A stretch of 64,000 nt of DNA from Phytophthora hibernalis (GCA_012656075.1 JAAKBF010000035.1:62001-126000), one strand, 5' to 3'; counted from the stretch's first letter, positions 11,225 to 22,549 are shown. Numbers and translations are program-made. The notes: generated by a model from the letters alone, not told the origin.

Positions 11225-11455
11225 TATTACACTGAAGTTTACGCCATAGATTACGGGGCGCCTGACACTGTAGTTTACGAACATACATTACGGGACGGTT
11301 TACGCAGTAGTTTACGGGCTGGGTTGTGAAGTTTACGGACGCCCGCAAACATGTAGTTATACAGGAGAAAATTTGCCCTCGAGCGTGTTTATCTCTTACA
11401 TCTCAGGCAACGCTTTTGTGCGAGCAGGAAGGAATTACCAGCTCCAAGCGCTAGA

Positions 11456-12788
11456 ATGGCCCCACGAGCACTACCCCACGGTTATTATAGCGACCCGGAC
11501 GAGGAATGGGTGATGGCTGCTCAAGAGGGCCACATTCGAGTCGTGCAATTCTTGCAGTCTATGGGGTACCGTATATGTTATGATTTGACCCGTGCAGCTC
11601 AAGCTGCTGGTGCTAACGGACACGTTGATGTGTTGGTAGCTTAGAACCCATCATGGTATTACATGAGAACATCTTTCGTTGCCGCAGCGGAGAATGGTCA
11701 TGTAGCAGTGGTGCAAATGATACTCACAGGAGATTATCTTATGTCGCGCTCGGCGCCTGAAGTGGTTGGTGGGGTTGGAAATTATGCTGTTGTAAAAATA
11801 CTCGCCGACATTGCTGTCACGGATGCTTTGATTGCCGCAGCTGAGAATGGTCATATTGATGTCGTTGTGATGATACTGGAGCGGAGCCACCCCGACCAGC
11901 ATGTAGTAAGAGCTGCCCTGGATCGAGCAATTGAGCGAAATCAGTATGACACGGTCCAAATCCTGGCCAAACGTATACGACACACGTTCTGGATCAAGGA
12001 CGCTTTCCAATCTGCTGTAGAAAACGGAGATATCAAAATGGTGAAGGTGTTGGCTGGCAAGATGCTGGACCGTTGGTCAATAGGTGATGCACTGGTAACG
12101 GCATCGTTCAGTAGCCGCCTGGACATCATGGAGATTTTGCTCAACAGTATTAACGTGAAGGGGCTTGATCAAGATCATAACTGATGTATTTAGGATGGCT
12201 GCAGCATCACGCTCGATAGAAATGGTCAGGATTTTGCTTTCAAAATGCGAGAAATTTGAGCCTGGTAGTGCCACCGGCATCAATCTCCAGAACAATGATG
12301 TGGAGATGCTCACGATACTTGTTGTGACCAAGAGCCTGGCTGGTTATGCCTTGTTGTATGCATTAGACTCCGATGAACTGCCCATTCTTGAACATCTTCT
12401 CCTGCACGTTGGTGGTGACTTGCTCGATGAGGGAATAGCCCGTCTCGCGCTTGCATGAAAGTTTACCAAAGCGAACCTGATGCTCGAACGATGTGATCCT
12501 GCCGCATACACGGCGATTTTCGAAAACGCTGCCTCGTATGGGCGTGTCCGACTGGTACAACTACTGCAAGACATGATGAACGTGCGTCCGATTGAAAGCG
12601 CCCTCCAGTCCGTTTTAGAGAGCGGTCACGAGAAGCTAACTGCGGACAAAAGTTATGAAGCTGGTATTACTTGTGCGTTTGTAGAGGCGGTGCTCAAAGG
12701 ACAGATGCAAGTAATTGAGCTCCTGAGAGGCCGATGCGATCCAGAACACCGCTCGTTGATGGTGTCCAAACGCCGCAAACGGAATTGA
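11456..12788 (+). pseudogene. Ankyrin-repeat protein gene, broken
   Basis: The frame from ATG 11456 shows ankyrin-type helices (EEWVMAAQEGHIRVVQFL), meets a TAG at 11642-11644, then continues in the same frame with AAAENGHVAVVQMIL, AAENGHIDVVVMIL and SAVENGDIKMVKVLAGK. Near 12170 the frame shifts to MAAASRSIEMVRILL and continues past a TGA at 12456-12458 to ENAASYGRVRLVQLLQD and EAVLKGQMQVIELLRG. Two nonsense codons plus one shift indicate a true relic. Oomycetes carry large families of such solo-ankyrin proteins of unknown role. Confidence 0.8.
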
Positions 12789-13075
12789 CGGCGTCGTCGA
12801 CGGTGAAGAACGATGGTCGAGGAGTACATGTAGTGTGTGTTTCCATCCACCCTTGGCATCTCCTCTGTGTTTGCTTGTTTCTGCAGATAGTTTTCGCAGT
12901 TCGCACAGTGTAACTAATGAATATGTACTACGGCGTCTGCGACTTAAACTGGGAATATCAATTTGGTACTGGGGTGTAACGAAGCATCTGGCGATGATTG
13001 AATGGAAGTAAGGCCTAGCAAAAGATCATTAATGCGAGTTGTTCGCAACCTTGACGCTGTGGGACCTACATCCAA

Positions 13076-14050
13076 CTACTTTTTGCCTCCTCTCTTGGTG
13101 GTCTTGGCGGGCTTGATGGGTTCGTCGATGGCGACGACCTGGGCTTCGTGCACGCCGAACAACTCCGGCAGCACGTCCAGCAGATCCGTGGCGCAGTCGA
13201 CCTGCAGATGGATCTGCTTCTGGCCCTGTCCGTCTTGGACAGTGACGAGCTGCGGGTTGCCCCGACTTTTGCTAGCGTCCATGATGTTGACCTCCTCAAA
13301 GTCCTCGAGACCCGTGACGAATGTGAGGCGCTTGCTGCCCTTGCGCAAAATCTTGGAGATGGTCAGCTTGCAGTTCTCCTTCCGCTTGGCAGCCTCCTCG
13401 ACCTTGTTGTTGTTGTTCTTCTTGACGGTCTTGTCCACCACTTCGAGCGTGATACCCTCCGCGATCTAATACTCCACCTCCAGCAGTTCCACCACCGTGC
13501 GGTTGTACTTGGTGAGCACGAGGCCGGAGCAGTGATCGACTTGCACGGGGTCGTACCCGCAGTACTCAGGCGGGAACGTGTCGATGGGGAGTACACCACG
13601 CTTTTAAACTTGGACTTGCCGTCATCTCCTCCTCCTCGCCCGAGGCACTAGATTCCGGTCCGTATTTCTTCGCCAGTGCGTCGAAGAGCTTGGACTCCTT
13701 GCCCTTTACTTGGCCAGCACTGAACGTACGTTGTCGACCTTCTCGGGGTTCTACTTGTGGTAGAAGACTAGCAGACGCTGGTGGTTGAAGTTTGACTCCT
13801 TGTTCTCCTCCTTCTTCTTCTTCGTTAGCGCCGTCGAACTGCTCATTCTCTGTAGGTTCAGGCCCGTACTTCTCCACGAGCACCGAGAACAGCTGCGCTC
13901 CAGCACACCGTCGATCTCGTGCAGCTTGTCGTCATTGCACTTACGGTAGAAGCGCGTGAAGCACTCACGGTGCGGAGACATTTGGTGACGATCTCCTGCT
14001 TTGCCACTCGTTCACTGTCCGGGGAGTCTGCACTTGGAGCACGTGCCCTT
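13076..14050 (-). pseudogene. SUI1/DENR-like translation factor relic
   Basis: The best-preserved part, 13441-13076, reads as a SUI1-fold domain (CKLTISKILRKGSKRLTFVTG, LEDFEEVNI, IHLQVDCATDLLDVLPELFG) followed by a lysine-rich tail. Upstream (higher coordinates) a different frame gives PIDTFPPEYCGYDP and LVLTKYNRTVVELLEVEY, ending at an in-frame TAG near 13467, and acidic linkers that repeat a KYGPE motif (13883-13566). The order resembles DENR, which has an N-terminal cysteine region and a C-terminal SUI1 domain and helps re-initiate translation. The duplicated KYGPE blocks are unusual, and several frame changes plus a nonsense codon indicate decay. Confidence 0.5.
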
Positions 14051-14690
14051 GACCTGCGCGCGCACTCGCCCGTCGACAAGTTGTCGGTGCACACGAGCAG
14101 CAACGACAGCCGCAGCACCAGCAGCAACAGCTACCAGGCGTACTCCCAGGGCGACGAGGACGAGGCACCCGCCGACTTCCGTCGCGTGCAACAGTCCAGC
14201 AGCTTCGACGTGGAGCAGATGCGGCACAGCGCGAGAGCACGTTCCGCGACATCCTCATGCCGGGCGGGGCGCACAACTCGAACCAGGGCTCGCACAGCGG
14301 CGGGCGCCCCACGGAGCTGGGCAACGCGCTCATGCGCATGGACAACAGCTACCGCCGCGCGTACAACAGCAACCCGCGGCCGTCGGTGACCGCCTCAGTT
14401 CCGACGCCCGACTGCATCACGCGCGCGCGCGGGCTACATCGTCCTGGTCAACGCGCTCGTGATCCAGGCAGGCACCGACATCCTGCGACGCGACCCCATG
14501 TTCGGCCACACGGCGCTGCACTTCGCCATCCGCGGCGGCCACCTGAACGTGGTGCAGGCGCTGCTCATGCAGCAGCTGCGCGGCTCCATCTTGAACGTGG
14601 CCGACAACAGGCGCAACACGGCGGTGCACTTGCCCGCGGCCAAGTCGCGCCGCATGGCCGAGCAGATGCTCGAGTACGGCGCCCTTAACA
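13983..14690 (+). pseudogene. Second ankyrin-repeat gene fragment (GC-rich)
   Basis: Reading across three frames, a Ser/Asn-rich linker (SSNDSRSTSSNSYQAYSQG; DVEQMRHS) leads to TFRDILMPGGAH and GNALMRMDNSYRRAYNS, then to ankyrin repeats TDILRRDPMFGHTALHFAIR, GGHLNVVQALLMQQL and DNRRNTAVHLPAAKS. Homology stops abruptly near 14680, where GC-rich coding sequence changes to AT-rich sequence. That is probably a truncation breakpoint next to the following transposon. The gene faces away from the SUI1-like relic. Confidence 0.65.
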
Positions 14691-15119
14691 TACTGTGGAA
14701 CACCACAAAAGTGTGGCCCACAAACATTCTCTTTCATACAACATTTCCAAATTTTGTACGAATGTTAACCCAGGTTACGCTTACGCAGTACTGTAGTACC
14801 GTGGAATTAATCCGTTGGCTGTCCATCCCTCATTCTTCGGGATTCCCAGTATAATACACTTCGCACCAGGTTAAATCAGCCACCCCTATTTGTTACTGTA
14901 ACTCTGTCAATATTTCGAGTTGACGCTCGCTGTTTGGATATGTTCGATCTATGATTTCTAGAAATATGCTACTTGTGTTAACGCGCTGGTTTTAGCCATC
15001 CTTGGCATGGTTCCCATACAAGTGGCCATTTTGGCACTTCGCCAGATTAAATCAGCCATGTAGGTACATACAAAAATCAAGTATATCATTAGGATGGTGA
15101 AATTGGTACATGTAGTACG

Positions 15120-15330
15120 TCATGTTACATTTCTTGACTATGACTTCAAAGCATCAGCAGCGCATTGATTCAATGAGAGACATTAGTAAGGCAGTAGGAA
15201 TAGCTTCCCAAGCCTCAAACAGTGCAGCCTTTAATGGAGGCATGCTATCGAACTGTGTTCCAATAATCGGAACTCTCCTACTCATAATGGACCACAATTC
15301 CCTATCGGGTTTAGATCTGGTGCATTAGAG
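15120..15330 (-). pseudogene. Tc1 transposase C-terminal remnant
   Basis: The minus strand reads APDLNPI, then after a one-base shift ELWSIMSRRVPIIG and SLIESMRC, ending around 15120. This matches the last part of Tc1 transposases (SPDLNPIE…W…, final helices). The rest of the gene is missing, so the element is non-autonomous. Confidence 0.75.
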
Positions 15331-15465
15331 GGCAATATAACGACCCCAGCTTGCGAAATGACCCCACCAGCTCTCTCTCTCCACGCGTTTGTACCTGTGC
15401 TCCATACACTACCAATTTCACCCTCCTAATGATATACTTGATTTTTTTGTATGTACCTACATGGC

Positions 15466-15938
15466 TGTTGTAAGTTCCCGGGGCCGAATACCAAAAACTC
15501 CAACACAGCAATGCGGGGCCAACCCGCACGGAAGTAGTAGCCGAATAGATTGATGTGTTAGTTAGTTGGAAGATTGGAAAGTGAGGGATAGAAGAAGACC
15601 CATGAGTCTGGTGCTAACCAGCTCGCTCTCTTCCAGCCAATCCCCAGAGAGACAGACTGTCGTTGGCAGTTGCTAGCTGCCTGACAGCCTGGGAATGTAC
15701 ACATGCATCCACATCACAGGAAACATGCAGTTGGCACTAAATCCTCATGCAATCGGTAAGGCACTGATTGCCGTTCCGATATAACAGATCACCCACTGTC
15801 CAGGCCTGGCGCATCCGGGTCATCTGTGATAGACATCACTCGGCGGCTGAGCTACCAGCTCATCGCCAGATCTGGATCTCTCGTAGCAACGAGGCTCCGC
15901 TGCGGTGATTCCAAGCTGAAAGCCCAGAATCCACTACA
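15466..15938. mobile_element. Probable solo LTR inserted in the right arm of the Tc1 element
   Basis: A 473-bp block starting TGTTGTAAGTTCCC and ending CCACTACA interrupts an otherwise continuous inverted-repeat arm. TG…CA ends and a near-perfect 5-bp target duplication (ATGGC at 15461-15465, GTGGC at 15939-15943) fit an LTR left by recombination between the two LTRs of a retrotransposon. Confidence 0.7.
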
Positions 15939-16104
15939 GTGGCTGATTTAATCTGGCGCAGTACCAAAATGGCCACTTGTATGGGAGCCATGCCAAGGAT
16001 TGCTAAAACCAGCGCGTTAACACAAGTATCGTATTGCTACCAAGCATAGGTCAAACATATCCAAACAGCGAGCGTCAACTCGAAATATTGACAGAGTTAC
16101 AGTA

Positions 16105-16669
16105 CTGAGTCGCTTCGCTCGCGGTTGGAATTGTTGCTGCTGCCATTGCAGTATTGCTTTAGGCGTAGAAATGTAGGACCTTCGCTGTTGGCAACATAAG
16201 CTAGACTTATGATAGCTTACCATGATAACCCAATCAATTCCAACCATTCACCGAGAATGGTCCTTCAGAGTACTACAGTACATGTATAACATGATTGTCA
16301 TGTAACGATAGTCCTGGGGCGCGACCCAAACAAAATTCAAGCGTGGTGTGCTCGATCTTGATCACTCCAGCCTTCAGGATCGATAACCGTGACAGCAAAG
16401 AGATAAATTCGTCCCCCGTAGTTAAAACGGTACATGTAGATTTTTGCGTTTAAAAACATTTCAGCTTCAAATGAACAACATGTAGCCAGCTCAACTCGTC
16501 CCGAAATGATACCACCGTATCTATGTAACCCACACCAGTCGTCGATCTTGCAAACGAACGGCGGCAAAGACAATAAACCCCGCGCAGCCGGGAACGAGCG
16601 TGAAAAACCTCCGGGGCCGCGCCTCCTCTCTTTAGGCCAATCACCAACACCTCTCCCGACCACTTCAAC
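16105..16669. other. Intergenic upstream of the BED-finger gene
   Basis: No coding feature is supported. The sequence becomes GC-rich close to the start at 16670. Confidence 0.5.
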
Positions 16670-18917
16670 TTGCCTTTCATGAGCTCTTCGCCGCCCACAC
16701 TGAGCAATATCCTGCCTTTGACGCCCGACGGGTCTTCGAGTCCCTCGCGCAGGAAGAAGAAACCTGGCCGCACGCCCAGCCTCATCTGGCAGCTGCTGAC
16801 GGACGAGCCGGACCCGCAGCGGCGTAACGCGTCGGCCTGCAAGCACTGCAAGCAGCAGGTGCAGTACTACAAGAAGTCGGAGCAGGCCATTCGCCACCTG
16901 AAGAAGTGCGCGCAGTTCCAGGAGATGCAGCACCAGTTCGCGTTCGTGCATCAGTTCTCAGAGGTGCTACCACTCTACAACCAGAAGGCGAACGCCAAGG
17001 GCCCCGCCAAGAAACGCGTCAAGACGGAGCACGAGAAGCGGCAACTGCAGCTACAACTGCAGACTCAACACACTCAACAGACCAATGGACCACTGGCCAT
17101 CACCAGCACTGCACTGGACCAAGCAGCTGTGCAACACGCACAGGCGATGAACCAGATGGCCATGCAGCAAAGTCTGCCCGACAACTTAATGGACGTGGAG
17201 CTGACGGACAAGAAGAAGATCGCGTCTCTGACCAAGACGCAGAGCGACCGACTGGATGAAGCGCTGGCCATGCACGCGTACGTGACGGGTATGGCTTTTG
17301 AGGCCATGGAGGAGTCTCACTTGGCTAGAGCCATCTCGGTCTTGCGAGCGAACGTGAAGCTTCCGGATAAGAAGAGACTTGAGGGCGAACTCATGATCCG
17401 CTGCCATGACAAGATGCACAAGCAGGTGTGGGGGTATCTCACGACGAGCATTGCGCGCGTGTGTCTCAAGCGAGACGCGTGGTCGGATTTGAACTTGTAC
17501 TGCACCAACAACCCCGAGGAGCTTTACGTGACGTACATGGCGGTGAACAGCGAGAAGCTATTTTTCTAGAGTCGGAGAAGGCGCCGGGGACGAAGCGCAG
17601 TACAATTCCATCATGATTGCGCAGGATATCAAGCGCATGATGGCGCCCATTGTGAACAATGTGAGCGGAGTCGTGACTGGCAGCACGGAGTATCACTCGC
17701 GAGCCTGGGATATGCTCAAGGCCGAGTACCCGACCAAGTTCTTCTATGGCTGCATCTGCCACGCCTTGCATTTGGCGATCATGGACATTTTTGGACCGGA
17801 GAAATCGCTGGAGAACGATCCGAGACGAGTAACACCGCAGCTCCCTATGGACTTCCCTTTTCAAGATCTCGTGGAACTTACCAACAACTGCAACGAGTTG
17901 CTCGCCTTCTTCAGCAGCTACCAGTACGCACCCAAGTTCAAGATTTTCGACCCACAGCTGCTCCACACCATGAAAGGGTTTGTGAACGCCTCGCCTACCT
18001 TGACGTGGGGTACGCTTGCCGCTCGTTTCCGCGTGTTGATACAAGCTGAAGACGTGCTCCAGTCAATTGTTAGCGACCCTGAATTTACAGGGCCCGAATC
18101 GCCCGAGCATCAGCGCGCGACCCGACGAAGCATCAAAGAGTTTGTGCTGAGTCTTAACTGAAGCTGACGCTCGAAAAGGCTATCACAATTCTCACCCCCA
18201 TCGAGCTTATCTTGTACAAATTTCAGGACGACCGCGCACCCATTTCAGAGGTCTACTTTGAGTCCAAACACTTACTGACTGATTTCGATGCTGTCTTTGG
18301 CTTGACAACAGTTGAGCTAGAGTATATCAAGAAGGTCGTGACAGAGCGATGGCAGTATGTGCTTAGTGAGGCCCATGGACTAGCGTTCCTGCTTGACCCG
18401 CGGTACATTGGAAAATCTATGACTCGTGACTATCGTGAGCAGATTGAAGAGCTAATCTTTAATTTCCCCGAGACGGATCAGGATGTGGGGTCAGTTCAGA
18501 CCGCAAGCGAGCCATGACGTCGGAGTATACCGACTACGTCATGTACGCCAAGAACCAGCGCAGCAACCGTACATACAAATGGGAGATGCTCGAAAAGGCA
18601 ACCGATCACCACTTCAATTTTGGCAGACGGATGCAGAAGACTGGCCCCACCTCAGATCGCTCGCACTTCGGCTGTTTTCGTTGGCGCCAAGTAGTGTGGC
18701 AACGGAGAAAACGTTGTGTAAGAGCACACTTGCACAATCTAGTCGTCGGAACAAACTCAGCTTTTACGACATGCGACGGCTAGCATTTATTTGCATCAAC
18801 GACTCACAATTCTCGGGCACTCGCACAAGCGGTGAAGTGCAGAACAACGCGCTGCCAGACTTCACTATGGGGGATACAGCACTATCGCCAGATGGAATGA
18901 TGATGTGGATGATCTGA
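16670..18917 (+). CDS. BED zinc-finger hAT-like transposase or derived gene, with frame breaks
   Basis: The N-terminus carries a proline-rich start and a basic RRKKKPGRTP patch, then a BED-type finger (IWQLL…ACKHCKQQVQYYKKSEQAI, HLKKC), then a Gln-rich stretch (LQLQLQTQHTQQTNG). After 17569 the catalytic-core-like part continues in another frame (IAQDIKRMMAPIVNNVSGVV; FFYGCICHALHLAI). Further pieces follow after 18161 (LTLEKAITILTPIELILYKF) and 18517. The end shows the hAT dimerisation region (FWQTDAEDWPHLRSLALRLF, then SSVATEKTLCKS). At least two of the breaks are single missing bases (a G near 18157, one base near 17565), so the gene could be intact in reality. No terminal repeats were found, so it may be a stable host gene of transposon origin. 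Confidence 0.75.
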
Positions 18918-18971
18918 ACCGAACTGAGCAGTGCCCAAGTGGCTGTATTTGGTATCGAGTCTTAATGCAGT

Positions 18972-19105
18972 ATCATGTGCGTTGGAATACCATTTTCTTT
19001 CACTTCCTAACATTTGCTCGTCTTCTCAACATTTATCTGCTTTATTCACAGAGTGCAACCGCCAATGCTTCTTCCTCTGGCAGCGAAGATGTCACTCTCA
19101 TGTGA
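18972..19105. repeat. Direct repeat, left copy, flanking the CRN relic
   Basis: Shares TGTGCGTTGGAAT, TTTCTTTCACTT-CTAACATTT, CAACA-TTATC and CAATGCTTCCT blocks in the same order with 20595-20725. About two-thirds of bases match. Confidence 0.65.
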
Positions 19106-19148
19106 GTGAAGCTCACCTAAATTATCGTATCTGACCATAAAGAATCGT

Positions 19149-19161
19149 TCATTTCGTTTCC
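19149..19161 (+). promoter_or_regulatory. Oomycete Inr plus flanking element before the CRN relic
   Basis: TCATTTCGTTTCC, 47 bases before the ATG at 19196, fits the oomycete initiator (YCAYTYY) followed by the flanking element. Confidence 0.5.
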
Positions 19162-19195
19162 AGAATTATTTTCTCCTTCGAGAATCTGCCGAGAG

Positions 19196-20387
19196 ATGGG
19201 TACTGCTAAACTGCGCGATCGTCGGAGAAGGGATCATAATCTCTATCACCATTGAGGAATCTCTAGCACCATTGAGGAGTGGAAGACGGTGGATCTCCTG
19301 AAGAAGGCGATCAGAGCTGGGTACGATCAAGTGTGATACAGCCGAACTCGATCTCTTTTTGGCAAAGAACGGTGACACTTGGCTGCTGTACCACGATTCT
19401 GGACGCGATGATTCATAGCGGATTTGATTCTTCGTCGTATAAGCTGATGCGTAGTGGAACGAACCGAGTCTCTTTGGGCCGAAGATTTCGCTCGGAGACA
19501 GCGTGGTCCATGTGTTGGTGGTGGTTCCGGAGGATGCTGGTGGCTCAGCGAACGAGACTGAAGTAATCCGTTCGCACCGACGACAGCAACTTACTGTTGC
19601 CGATGTATCGTTTCCGGTTTATAGAAATGCAAGGTGAATCCACCAGATTTTGGTCGCGTATTGGACAGCGCTGGTAGCACTGTCGACTATGGAATTGTGC
19701 TACCAAAAGGAACATTCATCCTCGGAGACCGGATGTTTGGGTCATTCGTCGTTGCTACCCAGAACTGCTGACAACTTGTATGGAGAAGATCCACGGGAAG
19801 TTCCCACATCTTGTGGTGTTTGGAAATCCGGGATAGGCAAAATGTTTTTGGGTTTGTTGCACAGAGGTTGTTTACCAATGTGGACGCAAACCTGAAGAAC
19901 GGATACTATTCTCTTCTGAGCAGGTTATTCGAGGGTCCAATTCAGACTTTTCAGATATTCTGGAAAAGCCTACAACGTATTATGTTGTGGACGCCGTCCG
20001 TCCAACCCAGTATCTCTGTATGACGATTTTAGTGACGTTGCCGCGCCGCGATATCTGGTATGAATTCAACAAGCTGTCTCTACATGCCGGTTTGGCCGGA
20101 GCCAGAGATTTTGCATTGCGATGCCCTGATGTATTCGGACGTTTCAGTCGACACGGTCAGGACTTGTTTTACCGATGGGGTGGAATCGCACGCTACGTGT
20201 TACACTACGCAATGTCCTAGTCCCAGCAATCGACACTTGAACAAGCCCTGGACAGTGTAAATCTGGACTCGCTAGTACTCGCCTTAGGAAAGAGTGGAGC
20301 ACCTGATTCTGAAATTTGGCTCCATTTGATGCATTATCGTGTTGACAGGCGCTTTGGGGTTGCACACTTCGTTTTCGCATCGCAATA
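19196..20387 (+). pseudogene. Crinkler (CRN) effector relic 1
   Basis: Pieces in three frames give the CRN order. The N-terminal head has NCAIVGEG, a coiled stretch and ELDLFLAKNGD (the LFLAK motif, about 19340-19375), then HVLVVVPEDAG near 19520 where the head ends. The body has VIRRCYPELLTTCMEKIHG and a P-loop-like GNPGIGK (about 19745-19850), TYYVVDAVRPTQYL, YMPVWPEPEIL and WGGIARYVLHYA, and ends HFVFASQ at 20387. CRNs are secreted intracellular effectors named after leaf crinkling. A 19-bp duplication inside the head (19231-19275 region) plus several shifts and stops break it. The P-loop Ser/Thr is replaced by Met in the readable frame. Confidence 0.8.
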
Positions 20388-20594
20388 ATAACCTCATCCT
20401 GATTCAGGATGAGGTATACAAACGACGAGGATCGACGTGATCAGTTGTTTGAAGTGCATGCGCACTCAGTGCAGTCATGTCGACCACGAAGCAAGCAATT
20501 CTGGTGATACAGAGCCTACCGAGTCTACCCCGTCAATAATATCGACGGAGATTGGAATGACGAAGACGAAGGCGGTGATGAGGATTTGAGTATC

Positions 20595-20725
20595 GCTTGA
20601 CATTTTTTGCTTGTGCGTTGGAATTTCATTTCTTTCACTTTCTAACATTTTGCTTGGATTCACAACACTTATCAGCTTCTGCACAATGATCAATGCTTCC
20701 TTTGGCGGGTGTGATCTCACTAGAA
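20595..20725. repeat. Direct repeat, right copy, between the CRN relic and the P450
   Basis: Diverged copy of 18972-19105 in the same orientation. It overlaps the 3' end region of the P450 on the other strand. Confidence 0.65.
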
Positions 20726-22147
20726 GAGTGCAGCTTCTTTTTGTCGTATCATTCCCACGCGCATCATAAGTGGGTTCTTCACCCCGATCGTTAGGTCCAG
20801 GATCGGCTGAACATCTTGTTCAGGGTCTTCGAAAAGGTGAAATCGGCTTATGATGGTCGCAGCGACAATCTTCAGTTGCAGCATCGCCAAATTCCGTCCA
20901 ATACACACTCGTGGACCATCACTGAATGCTGAGTACAGAGAATCTTGGCACAGCTTCCCGTTTTCTCTTCGATGAAGCGTTCTGGGGCAAACTCGGCGAC
21001 ATTTTGACCCCAGACACTTTCCAGTCGTCCTGCTGCATACAGAGTCAGGAAGACATCGTTTCCAGCAGGGATGAATGTCTTGTCCGTCAGCACTGTATCA
21101 CAAACACAATGGTACGGGATAGTAGGAATAGTGGGGTGCAGTCGCAATACTTCTCGGATAGTAGCGTCGAGGTACGGCACTTCTTGAATATCCTCATAAG
21201 ATGGCACGTAGCTGTCCAATCCTCCAAGTTTCGGCAGCTTCGCTGCCACTTCGTCGCGAAGTGTCTTCTCCACACGCGGATTGCGGCTTAGTGCGTGGAA
21301 TAACCAGCTCAATGTGTCTGCTGTGGTGTGTCTTCCAGCCCCAAGACCGGACAGAGCAATGTCGCGGACTTCAGTCGGAGTGATCTCCCGTTCGCTTTTG
21401 ACGATGATCGATATGAGGTTCTGTTGCCCCGGTTGCTGGTTATTATGAGCACCAGCTTTTATCTGGTCAAATGCAGTGAAGATGAGTTTCATCATGAGTT
21501 CGTTCATCTCACCGATAGCCTCTCGAAGACGGCGTTCGCTTCCAATCTTCAGCCACCGCTTCAGTTTCCAGATCCACGTGGGACTTGTAATACGCTTGCT
21601 AGAAATGCGGTTGGCATCATTGAACGCGACCTCGAAAGGATGCTCCTCACCTGACGCCAAGACGTTTAATTTGCAGCCGAAGCCAATTTCCGCGAACGTG
21701 TCGATTGTAAAGTGACGCACAAGTTTGTGAAAGTCAACCGACTCCTTGGTTTCGCCCAACTTTTTCAAAGCATGTTGCAATCGCAGTAAGTTTTCCTGGA
21801 TGATCGGCGTCATGTACGTACGTAGCGCTCTCGTTGTGATGAGATTCGATAGTATTTTGCGATGTAACTGCCACCGTTTCCCATTGAGAAGCACGATATC
21901 TTCTCCCAAGAAGAAATGGTTTGCCGTCGTATATCTGGCTGTGTCCAGTGACCCATTCATGAAAACGGTCGACGTTCATTGCCAGCTCCAACGTGTTTCC
22001 TAGCAACGGAATCGACGTCGGCAGATACGGTACTCGAGTAGCTTCATCGTGTGGTTTCTTCTGAATACGGTAACGAACCACCACCACAGCAGACACTGAC
22101 AATAACCCACAAATAATCAAACCGACCACAGCGCGTGCTTTCTCCAT
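20720..22147 (-). pseudogene. Cytochrome P450 with internal deletion
   Basis: The N-terminus has a membrane anchor (about residues 6-25) and a proline-rich hinge (VPYLPTSIPLLGNTLEL). The frame changes near 21980 straight into the helix-C region (GEDIVLLNGKRWQLHRKIL), skipping roughly 60 residues found in related enzymes. The core continues with the I-helix GLGAGRHTTADTLSW, ExxR as TIREVLRLHPT, and FAPERF. A second one-base shift near 20915 precedes the haem-binding FSDGPRVCIGRNLA, whose Cys is present. The usual acid of the A-G-x-D/E-T-T motif is His. P450s oxidise lipids or secondary compounds at the ER membrane. The deletion makes a working enzyme unlikely unless sequence is missing from the assembly. 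Confidence 0.85.
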
Positions 22148-22510
22148 CTAAACAGGGACGAGCATGGTGAGAGATATCAGCTCGAAACCGAGCGTTCGGT
22201 TTGACTTGCCCAAGAGGTGTCGAGTTGAGATATGAGGTCGAGTGGGCGGGGATCATCACCGTGACGCCCTCCATTCTTCGGATATCACCGAATTCAGGTC
22301 ACTATCGAATGCTGTCTACTGTCCTCATGATGAGGCTCATCCGGTGCGAACGTGCGGGACATGATGTCCTGTCCTACAACGCCTTCAAGTCCGGAGGATC
22401 AGAATACAAGATTTGCACGATATCGGATATCAGCAGGTCGGTAGACCGCTTCGACTCTACTGCATGCAGAAGCTCTGCTTGGCCATGCGTCCTTGGTGTC
22501 TCCAACCGTC

Positions 22511-22527
22511 TCACTTTGCAACTTGCC
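22511..22527 (+). promoter_or_regulatory. Inr plus flanking element of DUF7587-like copy 1
   Basis: TCACTTTGCAACTTGCC begins 39 bases before the ATG at 22550. The CAACTTGC part is shared with copy 2. Confidence 0.6.
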
Positions 22528-22549
22528 AGCGAACCAGCAGCCGTCCGAA

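Larger units (their letters stand above)
14857..16104 (-). mobile_element. Degraded Tc1-type element with long inverted repeats, split by an LTR insertion
   Basis: The arm 14894-15107 (CTGTAACTCTGTCAATATTT at its outer end) is the complement of 15939-16104 plus 15411-15465; the right arm is interrupted by 473 bp. The left side continues outward to CACTTCGC at 14857, just after a TA, and resembles the end of the 9641-11224 element. The right end seems cut at 16104. The inside contains only a transposase tail. Confidence 0.8.

Noticed and set aside
13919..14389. Long GC-rich frames on both strands
   Set aside because: High GC makes several frames open by chance; only the pieces matching ankyrin repeats or the SUI1-like relic are supported.
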